From Myxococcales bacterium (GTDB lineage Bacteria; Myxococcota; Polyangia; Fen-1088), in the NCBI GenBank assembly GCA_003155465.1, contig PMCR01000185.1:9074-35356 (forward strand): DNA of 26,283 nucleotides, in the 5' to 3' direction. Every line of letters starts with the position of its first letter. Positions within the stretch are counted from its first letter, which is position 1. The notes beneath the pieces are model-generated. The model saw nothing but the letters and a program-made list of their open reading frames with translations, made no database searches and was not told the origin of the DNA. Position numbers and translations under genes: made by a program. Shown piece by piece: positions 1 to 8,854 of this stretch.

Positions 1-747
1 GACAAGTCCACCATCAAGAGCGCGATCAAGCTGCCCGACGCGCAGATCGTCGCGCGTTGTTTCGATCCGCAGCAGGCCACCATGTACGCGCTGGCGGCCG
101 TGGACAAGGCAGTGGCACAACAACGAATCAGCGCGGCGGTGGATACCGCGGGCGCCAAGGCCTCGAGTGAGATGAAAGCTGTCGAGGCCGCCTTGAAGAG
201 AAAGGCGCCGATGGAGGCTCTGACGCACCTGCGGCCCGCGCGCGAGGGAATCGACGAGGTCGAGACCCAGCTTGTCGTCCTGCGCGCGATCGGCGGCAGC
301 TACCAGGGCGAGGCCCCGAGCCGCAGTCAGTTCAAGGATCTGGCCCGCTCGTTGCGCTCGAAGTTGCGCGTGACCGTCATCGCTACCGGCGAGGGCAGCA
401 GGCAGGTGGCTGCCGGCGTAGTCGAGCGGCTGACCAAGCTGGGCGTGGAGGTGCAGACGGCTGACAGAGCCGCGGGCGCCGTGGTCATCACGCTTGAGGT
501 TTCCGAAAAGGCATTGGTGCCCTCCGCCTTCGCGGCCGGCATGGCGGCGCAGGAAGCCGCCAACGTGGAGGTCAAGCGCACTGACACCGACGCGGTCATC
601 GCCGGATTCCAGAAAGAAGGACGGGGCGTCGGCCGCGCCGAGGCTGATGCGCGCAGCCGAGCCCTGACCAACCTGTCTGGTCTCATCGGACCCGCGATCG
701 ATAATGCTCTCAAGGGTCCCCTGGCCCTGGGCGCGGAGGGCGAGTAA
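1..747 (+). CDS. LPP20-like protein, 3' part (5' end outside window)
   Basis: The frame is open from base 1, so the gene begins upstream; at least 248 residues are visible before the stop at 745-747. An internal ATG at 82 is not a convincing start, because the preceding 27 codons read naturally in the same frame and no ribosome binding site is visible. The visible start (AQIVARCFDPQQATMYALAA) resembles the segment of LPP20-type lipoproteins in which a short YALA-like motif precedes a long amphipathic helix. Residues about 115-200 look like an alternating beta-alpha domain (RVTVIATGEG, GVEVQTADRAAGAVVIT). A signal peptide, if any, lies outside. Function is unknown; a cell-envelope role is inferred only from the family resemblance, which I judged by eye. 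Confidence 0.55.
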   Translation, partial: DKSTIKSAIKLPDAQIVARCFDPQQATMYALAAVDKAVAQQRISAAVDTAGAKASSEMKAVEAALKRKAPMEALTHLRPAREGIDEVETQLVVLRAIGGSYQGEAPSRSQFKDLARSLRSKLRVTVIATGEGSRQVAAGVVERLTKLGVEVQTADRAAGAVVITLEVSEKALVPSAFAAGMAAQEAANVEVKRTDTDAVIAGFQKEGRGVGRAEADARSRALTNLSGLIGPAIDNALKGPLALGAEGE

Positions 748-784
748 GCTTAGGTAACGCGCCTTCTGCGCCGGACGAAGTACT

Positions 785-2389
785 TTGGTCCGCACGAGAA
801 GCTATGTGCCTCGGAGTGTCGGCGGTCAACCGTCGGCAGCCAGCGGCCAATGCCTTGGTCGCAGTGACAGAAACCAATCGCCGCGCGGATTCAGGCTCGC
901 GGTAGGTATCGCGGGTTGCCTCTGCTGCCTGGCGTGCAGCAAGGTTTCGGTGGGAACCAATCCCGCATCAGACGCGGCAGCCGGAGCCGCGGGCCGGCCG
1001 GCGAATTCTGACGGAACTGGCACGGGTGGTGCGCAGGGAGGCCGCACCGGCGGCACCCGAGCCGGCGGAGCAATCACCGGCGGCACGAGCGCAGGGGAAG
1101 AAGGGAGCACGGCCACGGGTGGTACGGCTGGAGGTGACACCGGTGACACCGGTGACACCGGCGGCGCGGGCGGCACAGGAGAAAGTGACACCGGCGGCAC
1201 GGGCGGGAATGGCCAAGGCGGCGCGGGCGGCAGTGCCGGCGCGGGCCGCGAAGATGCCGCGGTCACGCCCGACGCGGCCAGCCGCCCAACCGATGCGTCG
1301 CGACCCGCCACCTTTCTTCACGTGGAAGGCAATCGCTTGCTTGATGCCCAGGGAAAGGCCGCGCGCTTCACCGGCGTAAACTGGTTCGGCTTCGAAACCT
1401 CGAATGAAGCGCCTCACGGGACCTGGGCCCGCGACTATCGCAGCATGCTCAAACAGATGCGCGACCTGGGCTTCAATTCCCTGCGCCTTCCTTGGTCCAA
1501 CGCCATCATGCGTCCGGATGCAAAGGCCGTTTCAGTGACCACCATCGGCAAAGATCCCTACGACCAGACTGATCCGATGAATGGGGCGCTGGCAGGCAAG
1601 ACGCCGTTGCAGATGATGGACCTCGTCATTGCCGCCGCAGGCGAATTCGGTCTCAGGATCATTCTCGACAATCACTCGCGCGAGCCCGACGCCTACGACA
1701 AAGAAGAGGTCTGGTACTCCGCGAAGACTTCCGAGCAACAGTGGATTGCCGACTGGGTCGCCCTGGCCAAGCGCTACAGTGGGAATCCCACCGTGGCGGC
1801 CTTCGACCTCGACAACGAGCCGCACGGCAAAGCGAGCTGGGGTACCGGCGTGAAAGATACCGATTGGAACAGTGCCGCCGAGCGTTGTGGCAATGAAATC
1901 CTGGCCGCGAACCCCGATGTGCTTATCATTGTCGAGGGCGTGAGCATCGTGGGCACTGACGTCTATTGGTGGGGTGGCAACCTGAGCGCAGTCCGCACCG
2001 CACCCATTGTCCTGTCCAAGCCCGAGAAGCTGGTCTATTCAGCCCACGAGTACGGCCCCGAAGTCCACGACCAGACCTGGTTCACCGACGCGACCTTCCC
2101 TGCCAGCCTGGCCCCAGTGTGGGATCAGCATTTCGATTTCATCATGAAGCAGGGTCTGGGACATCTTTTGCTGGGCGAATTCGGCATCAAAGACCGCACG
2201 GCTTTCTCGGGAAAATCCGGGATATGGTTCGATACCCTGCTCAAGACCGTGGGCTCGACCTACTCGTGGACCTTCTGGTGCTGGAACCCAAACTCCGGGG
2301 ACACCGAGGGCATCCTGCAGACCGACTGGCTGACCCCGCAGCAGTGGAAGATGGACGCCCTCAAACCGTACCTCGCGCCGATCATCTGA
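785..2389 (+). CDS. GH5 glycoside hydrolase (cellulase-like) lipoprotein
   Basis: Predicted secreted endo-beta-glucanase-type enzyme hydrolysing beta-1,4-glucan or a related polysaccharide. A TTG start at 785 follows an SD-like GGACGAAG at 773-780. Residues 36-51 form a short hydrophobic segment with possible lipidation sites at Cys45 (IAGC) or Cys51 (LAC). Residues about 75-155 are a Gly/Thr-rich stalk, and 178-534 are the catalytic domain. The family hallmarks are present: RLPWSNA after strand 2, DNHSR (His297), DNEP with acid/base Glu345, AHEYGP (His422), nucleophile Glu465 in LGEFG, and a C-terminal WCWNPNSGDTEGIL stretch typical of bacterial GH5 enzymes. The catalytic machinery looks intact. 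No carbohydrate-binding module is visible; the stalk probably holds the domain off the outer membrane. The pseudokinase gene starts 33 bp downstream and may be cotranscribed. Substrate is inferred from family only. Confidence 0.88.
   Translation: MVRTRSYVPRSVGGQPSAASGQCLGRSDRNQSPRGFRLAVGIAGCLCCLACSKVSVGTNPASDAAAGAAGRPANSDGTGTGGAQGGRTGGTRAGGAITGGTSAGEEGSTATGGTAGGDTGDTGDTGGAGGTGESDTGGTGGNGQGGAGGSAGAGREDAAVTPDAASRPTDASRPATFLHVEGNRLLDAQGKAARFTGVNWFGFETSNEAPHGTWARDYRSMLKQMRDLGFNSLRLPWSNAIMRPDAKAVSVTTIGKDPYDQTDPMNGALAGKTPLQMMDLVIAAAGEFGLRIILDNHSREPDAYDKEEVWYSAKTSEQQWIADWVALAKRYSGNPTVAAFDLDNEPHGKASWGTGVKDTDWNSAAERCGNEILAANPDVLIIVEGVSIVGTDVYWWGGNLSAVRTAPIVLSKPEKLVYSAHEYGPEVHDQTWFTDATFPASLAPVWDQHFDFIMKQGLGHLLLGEFGIKDRTAFSGKSGIWFDTLLKTVGSTYSWTFWCWNPNSGDTEGILQTDWLTPQQWKMDALKPYLAPII
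1133..1159 (+). repeat. Three tandem 9-bp repeats in the GH5 stalk
   Basis: GGTGACACC occurs three times head to tail at 1133, 1142 and 1151, encoding a Gly-Asp-Thr iteration inside the stalk. It keeps the reading frame, so copy-number change would only alter stalk length. Confidence 0.8.
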
Positions 2390-2421
2390 AGGTGGCGACA
2401 ATTCTCTTCATCTGATAGAGG

Positions 2422-4260
2422 TTGGTGCCTGCGTTGCTTCGCCTCGGGAAATACCAGTTGGAGGATCGGCTCGGGCCGCAGGGCGCGGTCGAAACCTATC
2501 GCGCACGGATTGCCGAGCGGGTGACGAGTGCCGGGGGCGAGGATCGGCTCTATGCCGTCAAGCTGCTGCGTGCTGACCGCGTGCCGGGCGCCAGCTACCA
2601 AGGGTTGGCCCGGCGCTTTTTGGCCGCGGGCCAGCGGTTGCTCGATGCCCAGGGAGCGGGCATGGCGCGAATCCTCGAAGTGGGCCAACAGCCGATGGGG
2701 GTCTTTGTCGCCTCGGATTTCGTGGTCGGCGTGGATCTCGCTCGATTGCTTGAGGCGGCCCGGGCGAAAGTCCCCGCCCAGCGCGCAACCCTGGATCCTG
2801 CCGTGGCCGGCCTGGTGGCGGGCAAGCTGGCGCGAGTGCTGGCCGGGGCGCATACTGCCCCAAGACCGCTTCACCATCTCGGTCTTTGCCCGGGGAATGT
2901 CGTGGTCACCCTCACCGGCGAGGTGGTGGTGCTCGACTTCGGCCTTTTCGCTTCGGTTCGCGGACTTCTGGAACATGGAATGGACAAGTGGGCGTTCGTG
3001 GCGCCCGAGTTGTTGGGCGCGGACATTCCGGACGGTCGCTTCCCCGGCGGCGTGGCCGCCGATCTCTTCGCGTTGGGCGGCCTGCTCTTCTACCTGCTGT
3101 CCGGCAGGCCGCCGGTCGAGGCCCGATCCCTGACAGATCTTTCCGATCGCGCCTGGGAGCCCATGCCCCAGCTTCCCGGGATTCCCGATCGGCTCAACGC
3201 CGCAATCCGTGCCCTCACGGCTCCCGACCCGCAGGACCGGCCTAAGGACGCCAACTGGTTGAGCGAATGGCTGGCGGACCACGCGGCAGCGGGCGATGCC
3301 AACCAGCCTATCGCCCGTCAGTCGGCACGCGACGAGCTTGCGCGCGACGGTGCAGGGAACGACACCGCGTTTTCGGCGTCTCCGCCTGGCCAAACTCCGG
3401 TATCGCGTCCCAGGCCGGCAGTCTCCCGCGGAGCGGTGGCTGCAGTCAGGAACGGCCGCTCGGCACGGCGGGGCTGGCTGGTCGCGCTCGTGGCAGTCGT
3501 CGGCCTTCTTCTGGTAGCGGTGTTGGGCCTGCTGGCCTTCCGGTTGGCTCGGACTTTCGCCGCGAAGCGCTCCGCCCAGGGCGTCGCCATTGCACAGCGC
3601 CGATCCGGCGAGACGCCAGCGGCCGAACCCCAACTCAAGCCGCCCTCGCGTCGGCGCTCGCCGGAGTCGTGGTTGCCCGCCGTGCCCACCCCCTTGCCTG
3701 CCACGGGCTCGACAGGAGCCGCAGACGCCGCTTCACCGCGTGGATCCGAGAGCGATCCCATACCGGTGATGCCGGCCGGGCGTTTTGTCGTCGAGGAATC
3801 GAACACGCCCACGCCCGAACGCGCGCCAAATCACCTACTCGTCGACACCCAACCCCACGGCGCGGGTGTGTGGATCGACGGCGTCTGGAAGGGACACACG
3901 CCGCTCGACCTGCTGGCGGGCCCGGGTGGCAAGCGGTTGGTGCTGGTGGCCGCCGGGTACTACATGTTCCGCACCAGCTTCGAAGCGAGCGACGGCGCCA
4001 TCATCCGCCTGGCGTTGGTGCCCGTGGCGGGCCCAGTGCGCGGCGATGCCTTCCTCAACGTGGTCTGTCAGACAGCGGCAAGGTACCCACTGCTCATCGA
4101 CGAGGTCGAGACCGGGCTGCTCTGCCCTGCCAGCCGGGTGCCGGTGCCGGCCGGCACACATCGCGTGGGTATATTCGTGCCTGCCGAGCGCAAACTGTTT
4201 GCGGTGGAGATCACTGTACCGGCTGGCCCCAAACCGGTCGAAGTCAAACTGGCGCGGTGA
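2422..4260 (+). CDS. Membrane pseudokinase (Ser/Thr kinase fold) with PEGA domain
   Basis: Residues 11-285 have a Hanks-type kinase fold: a glycine-loop region (LGPQGAVETYRA), the beta-3 lysine Lys47 (YAVKLL), DFG at 172-174 and APE at 194-196. The HRD catalytic loop reads HLGLCPGN (152-159), so the catalytic Asp is Gly154 and the following Lys is Cys156, while Asn159 and the DFG Asp remain. The protein may bind nucleotide but probably does not phosphorylate by the usual mechanism. A single transmembrane helix follows at about 351-373, then a Pro/Ala-rich linker. A PEGA domain covers about 471-535 (DTQPHGAGVWIDG, GHTPL), with a second beta-rich segment to the end. This implies a cytoplasmic kinase-like domain and an external PEGA domain. 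Start is uncertain: AGAGG at 2417-2421 abuts TTG 2422, so GTG 2425 or TTG 2434 are equally possible. It converges on pilY1 with 4 bp between stops. Confidence 0.85.
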   Translation: MVPALLRLGKYQLEDRLGPQGAVETYRARIAERVTSAGGEDRLYAVKLLRADRVPGASYQGLARRFLAAGQRLLDAQGAGMARILEVGQQPMGVFVASDFVVGVDLARLLEAARAKVPAQRATLDPAVAGLVAGKLARVLAGAHTAPRPLHHLGLCPGNVVVTLTGEVVVLDFGLFASVRGLLEHGMDKWAFVAPELLGADIPDGRFPGGVAADLFALGGLLFYLLSGRPPVEARSLTDLSDRAWEPMPQLPGIPDRLNAAIRALTAPDPQDRPKDANWLSEWLADHAAAGDANQPIARQSARDELARDGAGNDTAFSASPPGQTPVSRPRPAVSRGAVAAVRNGRSARRGWLVALVAVVGLLLVAVLGLLAFRLARTFAAKRSAQGVAIAQRRSGETPAAEPQLKPPSRRRSPESWLPAVPTPLPATGSTGAADAASPRGSESDPIPVMPAGRFVVEESNTPTPERAPNHLLVDTQPHGAGVWIDGVWKGHTPLDLLAGPGGKRLVLVAAGYYMFRTSFEASDGAIIRLALVPVAGPVRGDAFLNVVCQTAARYPLLIDEVETGLLCPASRVPVPAGTHRVGIFVPAERKLFAVEITVPAGPKPVEVKLAR

Positions 4261-4264
4261 CCAG

Positions 4265-7200
4265 CTATTCGAAAACCTCGGTCCAATTGAAGCGCGCGAA
4301 CTGACCGGAATAAACCGTTGGCTGCACGGCAGTGCCTGGCCCAATCGTATCAGGGAGGAACCGCGTGACGTCGTCGGGATGCACGTCGCTACCGAACACG
4401 TAGACCCGGCCGCCTATAATCACGGGCGAGGTGGCCGGATTCGCGGTCATGACCAGGTAGCCCAGCCGCTGCGTGACCACGTTGGACGCCATCTGGTGGA
4501 TGGTAAGGTATGTCTGGCCCTGGCTGCAAACGCCGGACGGAGGTGCGTACCACATTGTGACCACCTGAAAGCCATTCCCGTCGGCCTTCAGTATGCCAAG
4601 AGGCGTCGAGGTGGGCCGCGCGCTGGTGGGCAGCGGCGTGTCGCAGACCACGGTGCCGTTGGTTGCCAGGTGGGTGACGCCGCAGAGCTGGTTGGTGCCG
4701 GTGGTGAGCACTATTTGCCCACCTGTGCCCCAGGCGGTGTCTTTGACAACCGCGGTGATGTTTCCATTGGTGTCGGTCTGCGCCAGCTCCTTGGCAAAGA
4801 TCATCTGCGAAGCCGGCAGGCTGACTGTGTCCAGGTCGAGATTCGAGTTGGTCACTTGCACCAGGTAGATTTCATGTGCGTGGCTGGAGGACACGCTGTC
4901 TCGGTCGAGTTGCACCACTGTGGGTGAAAAGTGCAGCGGTTGGTTGCACGTGAAGTTGTAGGCCAAGCTGAGACCGCCGGCCAGGGTGTAGCGCCAAAGT
5001 TGTCCGGCGGTATCGCCGAAGTAGGCGGCAACCAGCTTGTCGCTCTGGCTCTTGGCAAAGTCGCGCGCAGTCGCTACGTCGGTCAGCGCCGCATATTCCT
5101 GTGTGCAAGTGGCGCCAGGCGCCACACTGCTACTCGAAATCACAGTTCCGTTGATGGCTGACGCCGTGATGAGTGTGCGTCCCTGCGTGGTGCTGCCGTC
5201 GGTGACCGCGTAGCCCGAGCTGAAAATGAGACGGAAGTCGTTGAGGCTGGCGTTCTTGTTGAGCAGGAACGCCGGCAAGGAAATCGTGTCGCCCAACAGG
5301 TTGTTGTAGGTGGCTGCGCTGGTGCCGACCCCGGTGTGCCATTGCACTGTGAAGGGAGGATCGTTGAGTCCGTTGGTGCCGAATGGGTTGGTGACGTCGA
5401 GCATGAAAATGTTATTCCCGCCGTAGCCCTCGGGCATAACCAGCACCGTCTTCCACACCGCGGTGGCGTCGTCGGTACAGCCCGAGACGCAAAGACTCTT
5501 GGCCTTGGGCGAGTCTGCCAATCCGAAAATATGCTTGAAGGGATTGAGCTGTTGCCCGCCCTGCGCATACAGCTTGCGCAGATTGGTCAGGAAGTCAGGC
5601 GGTATGAAAGCAAATGCCTCGCTGCCAGCGGCAAAGGTGGTGGTGCCCACCCTGGTGTCCTCCAGGAAGAAGGCGTGCAGCATCATGTCCGACGAACCGA
5701 CGTACACCAGATGCGGCCGGTTCATGTATCTGACGAAGAAGCTGTGCCCACCGGGCAGCGGCACATCGCCCGGGCTGGCCACGTCGATCGGTGTCGAGTT
5801 CACGATGGCACCCAGCACCGCGGGGTTGCCCGCGGCAGGATTTCCCAGGGCCCATTGCGCAACCGCCTCAGCCTCATCCGCTGTAGCGCCCATGCCCAGC
5901 GCGGCCAACGCGGCCTTGTTGGTAATAGCGCCGGTGGAACTGTTGATCTGGATCTTGACCATGTTGGTACCGTCCCAGGTGTAGACCCTACGGTTCTTCC
6001 AGTTGCCGGTATTCTCGAGCTGTTCGGCGGCGTCCCAGGCCCGCACCGGTGTGGCGCCGGCGATGTTGTAGGCGAACAGGTGGCCCTTCCAGGAAGGGAA
6101 TTCCATGCGCGAATCGAGTGCATACTTGCCTTCGACGACCGTGACGGCCTGCTGGGTTCCCGCCGAGGTGCTGCCGGACGATGAGGAATAGTCGCCCTTT
6201 ATCGCCGTGTAGATGGCGAGTTGCAGCGCGTTTTCCAACTGGTCTTCGTCGGTGGCCAAGAAAGCAGAGCGCGAGCCGCCGGCCTTGGCCACGTTGTTGT
6301 TGGCCGCCGCGGTCGAACCGGCGCTCGCGTCGCCCGAGAATCCCACCACAAAGACCGTCACGCCCAGGGTGTGATTGAGGTCATACGCGGCAAGCACCGT
6401 CTTGCAGTGGCATCCGTCGGTCACCGGGTTGTCGGTGGCGCATTCCGTAGCGCCGCAGACGTTGTTGCCCTGGCTGTCCACATCGCCCGGCCCATTGGCC
6501 GCACCGTCGGTGATGAGCAACACGAAATTGCTGCGACACGAAACCGGATCGGGCAGGACGTGGAGAGGCGAGGTGGCACTCGTGTAGCCGTTCTTGACCG
6601 CATTCATGTAATGGTAGGCGCTGGTCTGGGGGCTCTGGGCTACGTTGTTCTCAAGAGTGCAGCCAGTGGGCGTGCCGTAGTAGGTAATCAGCCCTCCATC
6701 AGCGGCATAGTCCATCTGGGCGGTGATGGCTTGGGCTGCGGCCAATGCGTTGGCGGGGTTGTCGGAGGTATCAATGAACGGCGCTAGCTGGGCATCCCAG
6801 CGCCCACCACAGGTGGCGCTGCAGGCAGAGCCACAATTGGCCACGCTGATGGGCGGAGCATCGCCGCCGTTATAGTAGTTAGATCGCGGCGTGTAGTAGG
6901 TGTAGTCCACACCGTTGACGGTGATGTCGTGGCCGTCATAGGTATCGCGGGTGAGCAGAGTTGAAGTCGTGGTCTGGGTGGTTCGCTGGTACTGGTAGTA
7001 GCTTCCTTGGTAGTCTCCCCAGCCCAGGTTGTTGGGCATGTTGCAGGAGTCGCCACAGAAGTCGACGTCGTATCGGTTCCAACTATGCCAGTTGGTGCGC
7101 ACGCGATAGCGGCTGTCAGCGCTAGCTCGCAGGGTCATCTGGTGGTGAGAGATCACGCAAGTGGCCGAGGGGCCTCCCATGTGCGTCTGGCGATTCCAGG

Positions 7201-8572
7201 TGTAGCAGCCCGCCCTGCGCAGTTGGTCCTCGGTTTCGTACGCAGTGACCGTGTCAGTCGTGCCGCTACTCGCGATCCTGTAGTAAGGGTAGTAGTTGTC
7301 CTGCCAGAAGGTCATCAGCCCGAAATTGACGAGTTGGTAGTTGTTCATCACCACCTTGCTGATGGCACGTTTGGCGACCACCGTGCGCGAGGTGGCGGGC
7401 CCGCACAGGTCGCTGGAGCCGCAGTCCGCGTCCCTGGAGCACACTACCTGCGAACTCTTGCACATGCGGATGGGCCCCGCGGTTCCGTGCGGGTCGGAGA
7501 CGCAGGTGTCGGTGGGGCTGACCGGCAACTGGCAATTGTTCCCCGGCGGTAGGTTGCAGGTATTGGTTGGGGTGAAGCAGGTGTTGGTAGTGGCCGTGCA
7601 CTTGTTGTCGGTGTGCATGTTGCAGACACCGGGGGGCAGATTGCACACATTGGCCGTCCCGACACACGGGTTGAGAGGAGGAGACACGCAGTGATCCCCA
7701 TGTGAGGTACTACAGTAGCTGTCGCTGTTACAGTAGGCGAGGTGGTGGGTACCGTAACCCCCGTAGCAGATGTTGCCCGAGTAGACCAGGCAATGGGGTT
7801 GGTCGCTCTCCAGCCCGCAGGAATCGCCGCTGACCTGGCATTGCATGGTCAGGGGGCAGTCACTGGTGCTGTCGCAGCCCCCATGGGGTGTATTGCCTCG
7901 CGAGCAAGTTCCGCCGCTGGTGGCGGAGGGGCAGGTGGCGCTGGCCTGGCAGGTTTGGGTGCTTTGGGTGGAGCAGGTGCCGATGTTGGGACAGTTGCTC
8001 CCGGGATTGGTGCACAGGACACTTGTGCCATACTTGCAATAGCCGACCGACGCACACGCGTGCTGGGCATCGCAGTTAACGTGGGTGGTTGTGCAGGTAC
8101 CCGGCTGGGCCGGGCAGGGCAAGGAGGCCGTGCATGACCCGCCGGTATACGAGCAGGTCCCGGGGTCTTGGGCGCAGTCATTGGTGCTGGCGCAGATCGT
8201 GATGTTGTCCTCAGAGCAGTAGCCATGCCGGCAGTCATCGTCCGACAGACAGTTGCGCCTCCATGAGCTGCAGAGTCCCAGCACACCGCCATTGCGGCAA
8301 TTCACCCCGTTGTCGCAGTCGACGCCGCACTCGGTGCTGTTCTGGAACTGGCCCCCGGGCACGCCGTTCATCGAGCCCGAAGTGTCGAGCACGATGAGCA
8401 TGTTGGCCTTGTGGATCTGGCGCTCGATGACCACCAGCGGGTTCACCCGCGCGTCAGCCGGAGGCGCCACGTTCCAGGTGAGCACGAAGATCAGCGCCGC
8501 TGCCGTACACAGCTGAATCCGCAACCTGGGCGACCCGATCGATCGGGCTGCCCGGCACGCAATGGACTTCAC
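4265..8572 (-). CDS. pilY1: PilY1-like type IV pilus tip/biogenesis protein with Cys-rich VWA domain
   Basis: Predicted secreted protein of the PilY1 family, which primes type IV pilus assembly and acts as a tip adhesin. It starts at GTG 8572 with a signal peptide (hydrophobic about 19-36, cleavage near ADARVN). A VWA domain opens at 58-68 with MIDAS residues Asp63, Ser65 and Ser67. It is interrupted by a Cys-rich insertion at about 80-392 with about 43 cysteines, then resumes (VVAKRAISKVV, NFGLMTFWQD) and supplies the later MIDAS Asp688 (LLITDGA). A WKGHLFAY motif is at about 827. The PilY1 C-terminal beta-propeller follows from about 920: NSTPIDVASPG, HLVYVGSSDMMLHAF, PEGYGGNNIFMLDVTNP, AAYFGDTAGQLWRY. 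The Ca-binding Asp-rich loop usually preceding that last motif is not recognisable. No other pilus genes are in the window. No strong SD was seen. Confidence 0.88.
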   Translation of the reverse strand: MKSIACRAARSIGSPRLRIQLCTAAALIFVLTWNVAPPADARVNPLVVIERQIHKANMLIVLDTSGSMNGVPGGQFQNSTECGVDCDNGVNCRNGGVLGLCSSWRRNCLSDDDCRHGYCSEDNITICASTNDCAQDPGTCSYTGGSCTASLPCPAQPGTCTTTHVNCDAQHACASVGYCKYGTSVLCTNPGSNCPNIGTCSTQSTQTCQASATCPSATSGGTCSRGNTPHGGCDSTSDCPLTMQCQVSGDSCGLESDQPHCLVYSGNICYGGYGTHHLAYCNSDSYCSTSHGDHCVSPPLNPCVGTANVCNLPPGVCNMHTDNKCTATTNTCFTPTNTCNLPPGNNCQLPVSPTDTCVSDPHGTAGPIRMCKSSQVVCSRDADCGSSDLCGPATSRTVVAKRAISKVVMNNYQLVNFGLMTFWQDNYYPYYRIASSGTTDTVTAYETEDQLRRAGCYTWNRQTHMGGPSATCVISHHQMTLRASADSRYRVRTNWHSWNRYDVDFCGDSCNMPNNLGWGDYQGSYYQYQRTTQTTTSTLLTRDTYDGHDITVNGVDYTYYTPRSNYYNGGDAPPISVANCGSACSATCGGRWDAQLAPFIDTSDNPANALAAAQAITAQMDYAADGGLITYYGTPTGCTLENNVAQSPQTSAYHYMNAVKNGYTSATSPLHVLPDPVSCRSNFVLLITDGAANGPGDVDSQGNNVCGATECATDNPVTDGCHCKTVLAAYDLNHTLGVTVFVVGFSGDASAGSTAAANNNVAKAGGSRSAFLATDEDQLENALQLAIYTAIKGDYSSSSGSTSAGTQQAVTVVEGKYALDSRMEFPSWKGHLFAYNIAGATPVRAWDAAEQLENTGNWKNRRVYTWDGTNMVKIQINSSTGAITNKAALAALGMGATADEAEAVAQWALGNPAAGNPAVLGAIVNSTPIDVASPGDVPLPGGHSFFVRYMNRPHLVYVGSSDMMLHAFFLEDTRVGTTTFAAGSEAFAFIPPDFLTNLRKLYAQGGQQLNPFKHIFGLADSPKAKSLCVSGCTDDATAVWKTVLVMPEGYGGNNIFMLDVTNPFGTNGLNDPPFTVQWHTGVGTSAATYNNLLGDTISLPAFLLNKNASLNDFRLIFSSGYAVTDGSTTQGRTLITASAINGTVISSSSVAPGATCTQEYAALTDVATARDFAKSQSDKLVAAYFGDTAGQLWRYTLAGGLSLAYNFTCNQPLHFSPTVVQLDRDSVSSSHAHEIYLVQVTNSNLDLDTVSLPASQMIFAKELAQTDTNGNITAVVKDTAWGTGGQIVLTTGTNQLCGVTHLATNGTVVCDTPLPTSARPTSTPLGILKADGNGFQVVTMWYAPPSGVCSQGQTYLTIHQMASNVVTQRLGYLVMTANPATSPVIIGGRVYVFGSDVHPDDVTRFLPDTIGPGTAVQPTVYSGQFARFNWTEVFE

Positions 8573-8854
8573 AGATCAGGTATCGACACAACCACGGCCA
8601 TGATTAAGGACGACCCTGGGTCGTCACTTCGTGCGCCCCACGTGCCGGTGCGGCTAGATGATCGACATCCAAACGCGATGCGTTGATGGCACTGCGCCGG
8701 GAGGACGCAATCGGCCAAGTCCTGGCTGTCTCGAACGAGATGGAGACCGCGTTCGTGCGGCACTGACAAGGAGTTTTCGATTTGCCCTGTTTCGCGCCGC
8801 CGCCGATGTCCGGTTTCTCTTCTGAGCAACACGTCGAGGGCACGGCTCGAACCG

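Noticed and set aside
2260..3633. Long minus-strand frame opposite the GH5 and pseudokinase genes
   Set aside because: The plus-strand genes carry clear family motifs; this frame is a GC-driven shadow.
8573..8854. Possible sigma-54 type promoter upstream of pilY1
   Set aside because: No TGGCAC-N5-TTGC pattern in the correct orientation; a TGGCAC at about 8688 is on the other strand and lacks the second element.
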